64,000 bases of DNA from contig NC_058339.1 in NCBI RefSeq assembly GCF_905475395.1, forward strand, positions 76,164,520-76,228,519, in the 5' to 3' direction. The stretch comes from Chrysoperla carnea (Eukaryota > Arthropoda > Insecta > Neuroptera > Chrysopidae). Every line of letters starts with the position of its first letter. Within the stretch, counting starts at the first letter, position 1. A program made the translations under genes and the position numbers. The notes under the pieces were generated by a model. It did no database searches. It was not told the origin of the DNA and saw only the letters and a list, made by a program, of their open reading frames with translations. Below are positions 11,801 through 22,935 of the stretch, in pieces.

Positions 11801-12240
11801 AATGAAGAAAATAGATCGAATTAATTTTGATCATTTTGTTTTCATGAAATATCATTAATTTTTGTAGCCATTTAAAGAATTTCATTTGAAAATAGACATG
11901 AGAAAGATTTTAAAATATAAATAATTGTCATGGGTTTTCTATATTTTTTATAAAAAAATTACAATATTAAAAAGTTAATATATTCCAATCATTAAAATAG
12001 ATAGGCCTACGTAATGCAGGCTCACTTAGTTAAAAACATAAACTATAGTAAATGGATAGTTTGTGATATCAGTCAACAAATCGATGATATTAAAAAATCT
12101 TTTTTTTATTGTAATCCAAACTATTTTTATTGATTATAAACTTTGAAACTGTATTGTATGATTACGCGAAACTGGATTTAATTATGTTAATTATGTTAAT
12201 CGCACATCAATGTCGACTGTTTAGTACAACTATGACATCA

Positions 12241-12510
12241 GCCCTATCCCTTACCCCTTTCACAAACGTGGAGGTGTCTCATTTAAATGTAAGAAGTGCA
12301 TTTTTACATACATTCTCTTACACCAAATACTCTTACGTTGTACACACGGGGTGGAAGAAGGTTCCGCTAACCAAGATTATTGTTGTAATTTGCTGTTTCC
12401 TTATTTCATGTGTGTAGAACGTAAGAGTATTAAGAGAAAAGGTTTTCCAAAAATACACTTCTTACATTAAAATGAGACATCTTCACGTTTGGGAGAGGGG
12501 AAAAATTGGG
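12241..12510. repeat. foldback element with about 85-bp arms
   Basis: The left arm is about 12264-12347 and the right arm 12410-12491. AAACGTGGAGGTGTCTCATTT on the left mirrors AAATGAGACATCTTCACGTTT read on the right. ATGTAAGAAGTGCATTTTT and ATACTCTTACGTT are mirrored too. Outside these, CCTTACCCCTTT and GGGAGAGGGGAAA extend the arms. The loop (12348-12409) holds GGGGTGGAAGAAGG. The overlapping frame at 12130-12417 follows from the palindrome and is not a gene. Confidence 0.75.
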
Positions 12511-15500
12511 GAAGGAACATTTTTCGGCTATTTTTTTACATTCCAACTAACTTTGATCGGCTGTATCTTCGTTATTTATCCTCTATTTACGAGCTATAAA
12601 CAAAAAACTGAAAGAAATCCGAATATTTTGAGGTTTTTGGTCCCTAGCCCTCAAGTTAGCAAAGAGTCCTCGAAGTCGAAAATAGGTCAGACATCCTAGA
12701 GTACCCCCAAATATCTTGTAAAAATTTCAGTAACTTCGGAATACTTTCCAGCTACCCCACCTCCCTATTTTTGAATATTTCTACTGGATTATTAGCTCTC
12801 ACGACAGATATAGTTTATATAATATTTCATAGCAAACCGTATAATTTCATAATACACTTATCTACATTTTAATGGCTTGTTTAAAATGACTGTTATATGT
12901 GGTTGTATCTATGATATTTATAAAAAATTAAACCGTATAAAATAACTATATACTTACATAGATATCGATTGAATTGAGATACGAGATCAAATATTTGTTA
13001 TTACTAAAGTAATAATATCAAAAGCATAAAGTCTAATTAAAGCATTACCTTATTATACAAGTACTATTCGTATCAAAAATATTGAAGCAATTAGTAACGA
13101 AGCGATCTTACACCAATAAAATTAAGATTAACATGTTCAAATTGATGAAATATAGAAATAACGGTCATCAAAATAGGTGTGATAGCTGGTTGGATTCGGA
13201 ATGATGTCTAGAAAAATGTGCCAGAAGCGTTTTTCAGCACATAAAAAATGGCAAAAGTTATAAACAATTAAAGATGTAAAAAGAAACGATATTTCGTTTT
13301 TTGACAACATTTCATAAAATATTAATATTTAAGAAATTTAAAAAAAAATATATTCTTAAAGAGAAGGAAATTTCCAAAAAAAAAAAAAAAAACGATTATA
13401 ACATTATTTATCATTTCAACGAACATTATTTATCATTTTTATTTAACGCTGAAAATAGATTTTCTTGTGTCATTTTTAGATTGTTGTAATATTGTCAAAA
13501 GAGTATATCTTATTAAATAAATTTTTTAAAGTATTAAAAATAATTTAAAAATTTGAAAAAATTTTGGTCTATTCTGAACTCTCTAAAAATACGATCTTAT
13601 ATACGTCCACTATTTGTGACAACAGTGTACGATACTACGGCATTTTATGTATACATATACACAATACACACAAACAACTGCAAATTTTATTCAATTTAAG
13701 TGTTTTTTTGTGTTTTTTTGTGTTTATCTTTTTAACAAGACGGGCAAGAACCTTGGTACCAAAAAATTCATCATAAATTAATGTTTCATTACCTCGTGTT
13801 TGAAAAAATAGTACTCTGTAAGGAATTTTTTTGCCAATATCACTATGTAAGATAGGCATAAAAGCAAAACTGTATGGTTTCGATGATTTTGATTTGGTAT
13901 AAAATTTTAAATATATATGATTTAAATGTTTCGAAGCATGAGTAAAAGTTAGGGTGCATGAGCCGATGTCAGCATGAGGCCAGGCCCATAATATTTCTGC
14001 CGAATAGTATTATTTAACACCGTAATATCACTGATGCTACTAATGGCATACTAGCAATTTTTTATTAAAACTACAAAATAGGTTAAAAATAATAGAGTGA
14101 CGAGCAGTGTGACAACAAACATATCGTTTACATCTATACCGAATTGGATCGTAGTTCTGGAACAATGTAGTATGGAACTTATGCCCATAGCGTCGAGTTG
14201 AACTTGCTATTTACTTACATAAACTAATTCTAATATACTTTTTAAACCATACTTGTTTCATTTTTTTTGAACACACTTATACACAGTTATAAAACAGAAA
14301 TCAGTACATAAAATCGCATTTTATAAGTACCTAAAGTTATTTTAATATAAATGATTGTAGATTTTACGTTTAGTTACGTTCAAGTCAATTCAGTTCGTTT
14401 TGATTTTTTATTTTTTTTAAATAAAATAAATTATGCATCATGATTTTAAAATAATAATAATAATATGTTGTTTCCTTTAGTAGATTAACTAACTAGTAAG
14501 AACTAAGAAACAGTAATAATAAATGTTTTGTTATTAAAATCAATGACTACAAAAATTAATAATAATCATAAAAATATTAATGTTAATCTAACTTAACTTT
14601 ATTTAAAGTAGAGTAGAGGGGGCAGCAAAAACTATACACTGTGTTCTGTTATTGACTGCCGAAACTCAGCTTAAAAAAATAAGCTCATCAAGAGCAACAA
14701 AAAAACTCCTTTTCCAAACTCCTAGTCCTAATTTGGGAGATATGGCTACGCCAAAAATTGATAAATGTGTTCATTCACTGACTGTTCGATAATCAGTAGC
14801 AAATGACAATCAGTAGATATTAGTAAATTTCACTGAATAAAGGAAGGGATTTAAAAAAAAGTATAAAATTATTTAATTGGATTTGGTCAAAATATCCCAC
14901 TTTTTATATTTTTATTATATTTTTGTAGTAGTGTACACTACATTAAGCAGAAAAAAGGTTAGTTGTATGCAGTGTAGTTATAAAGCTATGTATATACGTA
15001 TAAAATGTGTTATAAGCTCATAATTTTTTACTGGTTTGCAGATGAAGAATTGTATAAAGAATCATTAAAAAATCTTAAATATTTTTCGTGGATTTATGCG
15101 AATAAAATAAAAAATAATTCATTAGTCATTCGTAAATTGATAGAATGATTTATTCTCGCATAAGTTATTGTTTATTCGAATAATTATTCAGATAAAAAGT
15201 TATTCGAATAAAGCCCATTCACTGCTACTCATAGAGTGAGACCAATGTAGCCTAAATTAGTGATTTGTAAATTCATTTGTTCAAAGCTTTCCTTTCTCCT
15301 CTAATTTTTGTACGAATGCAACAAATGCAAACATATAAATTATTATTTAAATTAGTAATGAAAAGTTCATCTTGATAATATACGGGTTGTCTATTAAAAT
15401 TATTAGAAATATACATTCACAGCCACTGTCTGTTACCACCAACACTGGAAAATCATCTATTTAACTAATATCGTTATACAGAGTATCAATAATTATCGCA

Positions 15501-16213
15501 GGAATAAATAATGGTTGATAAGATATGAGTTATACATTTTAAAATAAGAATTAAAATAGATCGGTATGAGATATCAATGTTTTTTTAAAGATTGATTCAT
15601 AGCATTTTATTTAAGGTAAAATTCCATTGGAAGATGACATCTTTGGGACTAATGAGCTGATTTTCGTTGCCCCAAAAAGTTGATGGGTTTTGGTGGAACG
15701 ACAGAATATCCTGTATGGGCGAAAATTGATTGTCCACCTATCTGTTTTATAAAGAAAAGATGATCCCATTTAAATTCAACAAATTATTTAAAAGACAGAC
15801 TGTATTCAATGAGACTTCTTTGCATATTAATTATAGAATAATGACTTAAGTTCATCTCTGTTGAAATTTTAATAGTGCAGAACTTCCAATAATGCAGATT
15901 TAGTGCAGGGCTTTCACAAATGGCTTCAAAAATACCTCTGTTAATATATCTTTTTTAAAATATGACCTTATCTTAAGTTCAGAATTCAAAAATTTTCGAT
16001 GTAAGAGTTTTGAGTAACATGTATCTCGAAAACTAAATGTCAGATCTTTATTTCGAGAGGTTTTTCGTAATGTTTGGGCCGAAGATAACTCTGTTACTAA
16101 ATTTAGTTACAGTTTAGTTTTTATCAAAATCGGTAATTAACCCAATGCTAATGGAGACTTAACTATTCAAAGTTCATGAAAACTGATTTTAATACTTTTA
16201 TACAGTAGTCATC
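12511..16213. other. long AT-rich stretch without a supported gene
   Basis: It contains a 17-A run (13376-13392), a GTGTTTTTTT tandem (13700-13725), (TAA)n near 14450-14463, and ATTCGAATAA-type words near 15170-15210. The segment 12600-12780 is less AT-rich and contains GTAAAAATTTCAG, a phrase seen in family A, so it may be an old transposon. No frame shows a recognisable domain. Confidence 0.4.
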
Positions 16214-16285
16214 GTTTCCGTGGTGTAGTGGTTATCACATCCGCCTAACACGCGGAAGGTCCCCGGTTCGATCCCGGGCGGAAAC
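16214..16285 (+). tRNA. tRNA-Val-AAC: tRNA-Val(AAC)
   Basis: This is a complete 72-nt cloverleaf. The acceptor stem GTTTCCG pairs with CGGAAAC, the anticodon stem TCCGC with GCGGA, and the T stem CCCGG with CCGGG. The anticodon loop CTAACAC gives AAC, which reads GUU and (as inosine-34) other valine codons. The internal pol III promoter is visible as the A box (TGGTGTAGTGG) and B box (GGTTCGATCCC). No intron is present; CCA is added after transcription. The TTTT within TTATTTTAAA just downstream can serve as terminator. TCATC sits directly before the gene, as in the copies at 36220 and 46061. Confidence 0.96.
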
Positions 16286-16984
16286 ATATTTATTTTAAAT
16301 AAAAATAAAGATTGTTTTTAAACGATCAATCTTTTTTTTTTTCTAAACTATTATAGAAATAATAAATGCATAGCGAAAATGTTTTAATAGACAGTTGCTT
16401 AAAAATTTTATTCCAATCTGATTGAACATTTTCGAGAATTACTAATACAGAAAGGCGATGAATTTTCGAGGAAAAAACGGTAGAAAAATGTATTTTTGTA
16501 TGCCACATTTGGAAACGAAAAACGTCTAACTTTTTGGCTCGATTACAATTATTTGTATTATATTATTAATATTTTGAAACTAATATTGTGGGAAAAACAT
16601 TTTTTATGACGATTTTATCTTAAAAATTCTTTGAATCATTGCACACTAATTAATCGTTGATTGCCAGAACAAAGACATTTTAAGTAGAAAATACGTATCC
16701 TCTCTCCATATCTAAAAACACATAAAATTATAGAGATCCACTTAAAAAATATATAAATATTTTTATGATGAACTACTATATTATCGTTTCTATTAATTCT
16801 CGAAAAAAAAAGTTTCTTTGTTTGTAATAAGTACAAAAATATGGTGTTATCGCATCAGATAACCTCCATGCTTTGGCTAAAGTAAAGTATAATGTAATCT
16901 AAAAAGGGCCAATATTTCATTGATGCTCAAGACCAAATTGTCAAGGCGTCAAAGTTTTTATATAATACAGTTTTGTAAAGAACG
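16286..16984. other. AT-rich spacer between tRNA gene and LINE relic
   Basis: There is a nine-T run at 16331-16341 and otherwise only short chance frames on the minus strand (16326-16508, 16636-16836). Confidence 0.45.
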
Positions 16985-17915
16985 CAATATAGTTATGGAT
17001 TTTACTTAGCTCTAAGGCTAAATCTTGTCTCACTTTGGACTGAGACACATTATGGTCATGCACGGATATTAAGAAGGTACTCACTTCCAAGATCCGTTGA
17101 CTACGTTTTCCCTCTCCTAACTTCGGGAACATGTTCTCAATAAAGATCACTTCCAGACAGGAGTGGGATGAAAACCTGGTGAAGCCAAAGGGCGTCGTAT
17201 TTTATACCGACGGATCTAAGTGGGTAGAGTGGGTTGTGAGATCTTCTAAGAAAATCTCGATCTGCGTCTATCATATCGGCTGCCGGATCGTTGTAGCGTG
17301 TATCAAGCGGAAGTGATGGCTATTCATGAGGTATACACGAGAACGTACAGGACGACCGTGCATCCTTAAATGAGCTGGCGGATCAAATGAATGTAAACCT
17401 GGCATGGGTACCGGGACACAGGGACATTCCAGGAAATTGGGAAACCGACGAGCTCGCTAGAAATGGAACAATGCTGCCAGACACAAGCATATATAAATAT
17501 CCGGGAGTTCCATTTGCGAACTGCAAGTTGCTCTTCAAAGAGGATATCTTAAAAAAGGCCAATCTTAGATGGAAGAAGGAACGTACTTGTGATAATACAA
17601 AACACATATGGAGTATAATCGTCGGCGTTCCGAAGATCTTATATCACTTTCAAGGGCCTCTGTTAGCAAAGTTGTGGCGGCTATTACAGGACACTTGTTG
17701 GGCGGCAGGCATTCTGAATCCCTGGTTCTGGCAGTGTATCACTACTGCAGAAACTGACTACTGCAGGAGCTGTCACAGAGGTGAGGAGGAGGAGACAATG
17801 TCTCATCTTGTCATTGTCCAGCTCTTGCCATGAGTAGATAGACTTAATGAGCCAGCCTCTTTTTGACGGCTTCTCCGACCTAAAATCCGTCGACGTCAAA
17901 GGTATCACTCTTTTT
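16985..17915 (+). pseudogene. 3' end of a non-LTR retrotransposon (RNase H and C-terminal zinc-knuckle region), frameshifted
   Basis: This is the tail of a Jockey/I-type LINE polyprotein. HYGHARILRRYS (about 17047) and then QEWDENLVKPKGVVFYTDGSK (from about 17156) give the first catalytic Asp of the RNase H fold in YTDGSK. After a frameshift, VYQAEVMAIHE (about 17296-17330) supplies the Glu. In a third frame, NLAWVPGHRDIPGNWETDELAR supplies the later Asp. The 148-codon frame 17387-17833 ends near DYCRSCHRGEEEETMSHL, the cysteine/histidine motif usual at the C-terminus of these proteins, and decayed coding continues to about 17915. The reverse transcriptase and endonuclease are absent (5' truncation). 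It is not functional. Confidence 0.85.
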
Positions 17916-18326
17916 AGGTATCACAACGGAACCTATGGTCTAAGTGTGTCCCACTCCAGGACATCCACTTTAACTTAACCTATGGATTTTACGGCAATAT
18001 TATATATCAAATACTTTTTCAGTATCTGTCCCTTTACCATACCAGCATGGCAATAAATACTATGGTACTCATATTCAAGACAATTAAGTGTGAATGAATC
18101 TCAACTGTTTTGCCTAAAAATTTTTAAATATCGATTTGCTCAGAAAAAAAATCTGTACATAGGGGTAAAATTAACAAGATAATATAAAACTTATGCTTCC
18201 ATAATATCAAAAACAGAACATTTCATAATAAAATCATAATTTTAAACATTTTTAAGTGCGTAAAATATAATTATAGATTGGGAGCCAGTGATGTAAAAAA
18301 GTGTGGATTGAAGAAAAAAAACTATT
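17916..18326. other. AT-rich stretch, LINE 3' flank
   Basis: It probably includes the retroelement 3' UTR, but no poly-A tail can be placed with confidence. Nothing else was recognised. Confidence 0.35.
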
Positions 18327-18412
18327 CAGTACAGTCTTGATAATCGGAACAGTCGATAAACGGGAACGTTCAGTAATCGGAACACTATTTGCCCACAATC
18401 GGTCTGTACCGA
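18327..18412 (+). repeat. pogo-like terminal motif fragment
   Basis: CAGTACAGTCTTGATAATCGG is followed by AACAGTCGATAAACGGGAACG and CAGTAATCGGAACACT. The last word recurs exactly at 54416-54431. The style (CAGT... gATAATCGGAAC) resembles ends of pogo/Tigger transposons. No partner end or open frame is present. Confidence 0.35.
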
Positions 18413-18825
18413 TCAAATGATATTGTTTGCTTGTATATACTTCTAATATGATTAATTGTTATGTTTATAATAAATAATAGTTTAAAAACACTAAAAAACA
18501 CGCTGATTGTAACTAGCTGAACTACAAAGCGTGGGGTGTTAAATTTCAATTATTGTAAATGTTTTATAGGCAGATATTGGTAAAAGTAAAGTCATTATAA
18601 AATTTTTTTTGTATTTTTTTTAAACTATTATTTATTTGGTGTTTTTTAGTTTTTTAGACTAACACTGATAAGTCCCCGGTCTGACAGATAAATGGCGTCG
18701 CTAGTATTAAATGCATATTATTTTTATATAGTACCAACCTTCAAATGATTCGTGTCAAAATTTGACGTCTGTAAGTCAATTAGTTTGTGAGATAGAGCGT
18801 CTTTTGTGAAGCAACTTTTGTTATT

Positions 18826-18894
18826 GTGAAAAAAATGGAAAAAATGGAATTTCGTGTTTTGATAAAATACTGTTTTCTGAAGGGAAAAAATACA
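18826..18894 (+). pseudogene. mirrored mariner transposase N-terminus
   Basis: The inverted arm repeats the first 23 codons (MKKMEKMEFRVLIKYCFLKG, then KNT). One substitution turns Lys-7 into Met relative to the minus-strand copy. After codon 23 the frame leaves mariner homology because it enters the loop in antisense. Confidence 0.88.
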
Positions 18895-19004
18895 GAGTCC
18901 GGAAACTCATTATCAAGCCAAGTTTTTGCTTCCACTGTATTTTTTCCCTTCAGAAAACAGTATTTTATCAAAACACGAAATTCCTTTTTTTCCATTTTTT
19001 TCAC
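18895..19004 (-). pseudogene. N-terminal fragment of irritans-like mariner transposase
   Basis: From the ATG at 19004 the minus strand reads MKKMEKKEFRVLIKYCFLKG, then KNTVEAKTWLDNEFPD, about 36 residues. This matches the first helix-turn-helix (paired-like DNA-binding) segment of irritans-group mariner transposases, which are about 340 residues long. The catalytic D,D34D domain is missing. The last 13 codons lie in the palindrome loop and the frame then runs into the inverted arm. A mirrored start exists on the plus strand at 18826. Confidence 0.88.
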
Positions 19005-19161
19005 AATAACAAAAGTTGCTTCACAAAAGACGCTCTATCTCACAAACTAATTGACTTACAGACGTCAAATTTTGACACGAATCATTTGAAGGTTGGTACT
19101 ATATAAAAATAATATGCATTTAATACTAGCGACGCCATTTATGTGTCAGACCGGGGACTTA

Positions 19162-19700
19162 TCAGCCAACCTATTATTATTTATTTATAAAAAATTCAGT
19201 ATAAATGTGGTGGGAGCGCAAATAAATGAATATTTGTTCAGATATGGAAATCGTTAATCCTGAAAATCATGATCAGGATAATCAAATAAACTTATGAAAT
19301 TATTGTATTACCATCGATCCTTGGTAAGTATGCCAATATTAGAGTTAATCTATCATTTTGAAGGGGGTCAAAATCATGTTCAAATTTTGGTTACATACTA
19401 GCATACTAACATACTAACATACGTATGAAGCTAATAAAAGCGTGTAAAAAAATACAATAGAATTCACAACAAATTTAGGTTGAATTTTAATCTCTTTGGC
19501 TTCAAATCATAGAAGTTCTTAGCTTTCGAGTTATTGTACCTAGAATTAAAAAACACACTTGTGATAGTAACACTAAAATTTCCCGAAGTTTCAGAAAATT
19601 TGACTGGGGGTTACCTTTACATAAGACATGCGCTCAGTACTTTATAATCATTTGGAAATTTCTCAGTACCTTTATATTCGAGGTAGCCATAAAACCCTAA
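19162..19700. other. spacer with a small CATACTAA tandem
   Basis: CATACTAGCATACTAACATACTAACATAC (19394-19422) is a short 9-10-bp tandem. Otherwise nothing was recognised. Confidence 0.45.
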
Positions 19701-20267
19701 GAGACGATATAAGGTCGCTCTTCACCCATTTGATAACTATAGATAAGACATATTTTTTATGAAATTTTATTGATTTTTAAACATTTGTATAATAGTTTTC
19801 TATCGAAAAGTGTTCATGGCTATTAAATTAATTTTAATCAATTTTTTCCAAGAACGGTTTTGTCAGGCAAGCATTTACCACTATTTTTGTTATTAAATTA
19901 TCTTTCTTCTGTTATCAAGCCTGGGCCCGCCGTACTTTCCTACATGGGAAATTTTGATTGGTTAAGAGATCGGTGTAGTTACCTATATTGACTTACCTGT
20001 TCATATAGTATGAACAAATCTATATCGATCTGTTAACCAACCGAAATTGGTATCAGAAGAAAGATAAATTAACTACGTAAATAATGGTATAAGCTAGTCT
20101 GAAAAAAAAACCTCATAGAAAATATTGATTAAAATGGATTAAAATTGCCATGAAAATTTTTCAATAGGAAAACTATGATTGAACTGTTTAAAATTCAATA
20201 AAATTTCATAAAATATATGCCTCATCTGATTATCAGATGGGTGAAGATCGACCTTATACTTTCTCTC
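19701..20267. repeat. foldback element, about 240-bp diverged arms
   Basis: The left arm begins GAGACGATATAAGGTCG and the right arm ends CGACCTTATACTTTCTC. The arms mirror each other through TCACCCATTTGAT, TTTATGAAATTTTATTGA, TTTTCTAT and AATTATCTTTCTTCTG. The centre near 19995-20012 is itself palindromic (GTTCATATAGTATGAAC). No frame is present. It is a separate family from the other foldbacks here. Confidence 0.75.
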
Positions 20268-21011
20268 GTACTTAATCAATTTTCGGCCCATTTGATGTCA
20301 CAGGCTCTCAGTCTAACTATACATATACATCCATAAAGAGTCTTTCTAATTAAAATATATTACAGTTGTCACATTTATTAGTTTAAAAGTAAAGTAAAAG
20401 GACAATTTTTATTTTTAAAAACGATTAGTTGTTGTGACTGAGTTGGTTCTTGAGTTGTGACTGTTTATTGGCGCCTGCTGCATTCTAGTGCATTTATATA
20501 TTAGATAGAGTAAAGTATGTCTGTCTGTCTTGACTTATAACTAGCTAATGCTGTTGTTGGTGCTCTTAAACAAAGACGACGCGGACGTCGACGATTGACT
20601 ACTTCAAGACTTCAATTCTTTAATAATAATACGTATTACACAACATTTTACAAAAAATAGTTAAGAGCATTTGTTTTAATTGTACAAAAAGTTTTGAAAA
20701 AATTGTAGGTAAAAACATAACAACAACAAGACAACATCATAATACTATTTTGTACCATTTCAACTCTATATTGAGCCTTATTAAGTTTATTTTGGTCCCT
20801 TTCCCTTTAACCCTATATTTTAGTTTCAGTAAATTCTTGAAAAAATTGGGTTTACGACCAAGCAACCTAAGTGTTGATTGTCAGTGTTTGTATTATTTTT
20901 TATAAATAAGAAAAGTTTAAAAAACCAACACAATTGCGGCCACCACTTGTTTTGGTTTTCGAAAGTTCTGAAAATTTTGAGAATATTTCACCATTAGTTG
21001 AAGCTACTTGT
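20268..21011. other. spacer with a CpG-dense patch and possible unique sequence
   Basis: 20440-20600 is less AT-rich than its surroundings and matches no repeat in the window. It holds GACGACGCGGACGTCGACG near 20575 (five CpG in about 20 bp) and, on the minus strand, a TATATAAATG word near 20495-20505. This could be a promoter remnant or unique DNA, but nothing decides it. Confidence 0.3.
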
Positions 21012-21060
21012 AAATTTTTAACTCCCTCTACTATAGTTTTGTAGAGGGAGTTAAAAATTT
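21012..21060. repeat. perfect 20-bp inverted repeat, 9-nt loop
   Basis: AAATTTTTAACTCCCTCTAC (21012-21031) pairs perfectly with GTAGAGGGAGTTAAAAATTT (21041-21060) around TATAGTTTT. It abuts a truncated family A copy that starts at 21061. It may be a MITE core or a rearrangement footprint at the junction. Confidence 0.9.
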
Positions 21061-21417
21061 CGTAGGTAAACCATTATGTTTACTAGAACATGTTTCAAAC
21101 AAAAGTTGTTAATTTTTTTATAAAAAATATTTTTTATATTTAAACTTTTGGTCTATCTCTAGTGGTTTACAAGATGGATCCTACGAACCCAAGATCCAAT
21201 TGACCTATGTAGCTCATTAACGAACTCATACTCACTTTTTACATCCTGAGCACGCTATAATTTGATCTTCAAATCTCTTTTCGTTTTTGAATTATCGTGT
21301 TCACGAACGTTCGTTCGCACACACGGAAATGGACTAAAAAGGAGATTCTATGAACACTTATAGCAAATTTTTTTTAGTATACCTTGATATACATTTCATA
21401 AAAACTGGGTATACAAA
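21061..21417 (-). repeat. family A, truncated copy
   Basis: It carries, inverted, AACATGTTTCAAACAAAAGTTGTT, TCTAGTGGTTTACAAGATGG, CCCAAGATCCAATTGACCTATG, GTTTTTGAATTATCGTGTTCACG and TATACCTTGATATACATTTCATA. The ACTTGT-side terminus is missing: the copy begins exactly at the hairpin end. Confidence 0.75.
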
Positions 21418-22393
21418 TTATGAGATATTGAAGAATTGCATTTTTGGTTTATGAAAATCAGATAAAATATGTCTGTAGCTCTAAATTTGTTTTTAATTTT
21501 TGATAACGTCACCAAGTACAAATTATTAATTTTACCCATTATCTGTAATTCTTCCTTCAATATTTTAGGAACTTCGCATATAAATATCTGTGTATGTTCA
21601 GTGAGTGTTGAGTATAATTTTTAATCTAGATATTGTCTTGTAATGTAATAATAAATGTTTTTAATTTGTAAAAAAGCATAAAATTTGTGTTGAAAGATGT
21701 CATTCTTTATATAAGTTTATATTTTACTTTTCTTGTTAAAAGTTTTACAATCATAACTATTTCCTTTGAAAACATAGAGAATTTTGAGGTCAAATTTTTA
21801 TAAAAGTGCTTGGGAAATTTTTCTGAATGTGAGTTTCAGAATTCAGTTTCAGGAATAAATAATCTATATATAAAAAACTATATCCCGTAAACATAATCTA
21901 AATAGGCTTCATTGTTTTTAAGGTAAACTTTTAATTAAAAAATCCAAGAATAGGGCTCATTCAGATTCAAAAGATCACGTGCCGTCAAAAACTAGAATGA
22001 TCGAGTTACCATCAACAATACACGCTTAGTTCCAAGATTTGATGATTCGAATTCTTGACGTGTGAACTCGAATTTAATTTTTTTACCTATTCGTCAAATG
22101 ATGTGAATTATTTGTTGCCCAAAGCCAAATTACAGTGAAAATCGCTTTCAATAACTCCACTCTCAACCATTGCTTTGAATGACCCTGATTTACATGATCA
22201 AATCAGTGAAGTATTTTTTCAAAAAGCGTAGGAAGAGAGTGCCCAAAGCGATATTTTATGACTTAGTTTCTCGTCTTATCCGACTTTGTTGTGATAAAAA
22301 ACGATATTGTGTTTACCTTCAGTGACATTCTTTAGTCATTAGAATGACTTAAGAGTATTTATAATGTACAATCGATGGGAAAAGTATTAAAAG
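21418..22393. other. AT-rich stretch, nothing recognised
   Basis: No self-match or domain was found. A short ATAAT run leads into the SINE at 22394. Confidence 0.4.
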
Positions 22394-22710
22394 TAATAAT
22401 AATAATAATAATAATAATAATGGGGTTTAACCTCCGTTTCTCTGACATATACGCCTATAACAGAGGCTACCCACATCATTATTTGTTAATCTTTATTTAT
22501 TTAATTACAAACATATTTACAATTACATTTTGATGTAGGTGGAGTCGGTTACTTCGTTCTTATCCAAGCGACGACAATGTCATCAATTCTGCACTCCCAT
22601 TATTTATAAATTGTTCACACTGCCGCTGCCTGGATTCGAACCAGCAACCTAAGTCTAAATGGACAAACAGTCCAAGGCAAACGCTTAGACCGCTCGGCCA
22701 GTTAGGCTCT
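22394..22710 (-). mobile_element. tRNA-Leu-derived SINE, copy 3 (well preserved)
   Basis: On the minus strand it starts AGAGCCTAACTGGCCGAGCGG (A box TGGCCGAGCGGTC-like) and has the B box GGTTCGAATCC. Its body reads CAGGCAGCGGCAGTGTGAAC, and it ends in GGTTAAACCCCA followed by (TTA)n at 22394-22421. The GGCCGAGCGG and long variable-arm layout point to a tRNA-Leu/Ser ancestor, with Leu more likely. It directly abuts a second tRNA-like segment (22713-22797). Confidence 0.85.
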
Positions 22711-22712
22711 AA

Positions 22713-22797
22713 AAATGTTAAACCCCATCGGGATGCGAGCCCGGGTACCTTGGTTTCGTAGGCTAGTGCTATACCCACACAGCCACCTGACTTGTTA
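22713..22797 (-). repeat. second tRNA-like segment next to SINE copy 3
   Basis: On the minus strand it reads GTCAGGTGGCTGTGTGGGTA, TAGCACTAGCCTACGAAACC, then AAGGTACCCGGGCTCGCATCCCGATGGGG. An A-box-like TGGCTGTGTGGGTA and a B-box-like GGGCTCGCATCCC are at tRNA spacing. Stems are imperfect, so this is not a tRNA gene. It may be the head of a different tRNA-derived SINE or the outer half of a dimeric SINE. Other SINE copies here lack it. Confidence 0.55.
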
Positions 22798-22935
22798 AGT
22801 ATTGAAAATATAAACAATAAAAATACCTTCTTATTTCTGCCTACCCAAATGTACTAAAGCTGCTTAATGTACAGTATACACGAGTTGATTTATCGAATAT
22901 TAACCAAGTTTCCGATTTATTATTAATTTGTTCTT

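Larger units (their letters stand above)
18671..19159. mobile_element. mariner-derived long foldback (palindrome of two mariner 5' ends)
   Basis: Two inverted copies (18671-18894 and 18936-19159, 224 bp each) of a mariner 5' end flank a 41-nt loop. Aligned arm to arm, only two positions differ (18687/19143 and 18845/18985). Each arm carries the terminus AGTCCCCGGTCTGACA, a 5' UTR and the start codon with the first ~23 transposase codons. TA lies on both sides (18669-18670 and 19160-19161), as expected for mariner target duplication. The minus-strand frame continues through the loop, so the right arm plus loop is native mariner and the left arm is an inverted duplicate. No complete transposase is encoded, but both termini are present, so it could move in trans. 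Confidence 0.93.

Noticed and set aside
18780-19050. Two 74-codon frames on opposite strands as genes
   Set aside because: Both are the mariner N-terminus followed by antisense arm sequence of the palindrome; no catalytic domain exists.
22713-22797. Independent tRNA gene
   Set aside because: Acceptor and anticodon stems do not pair properly.
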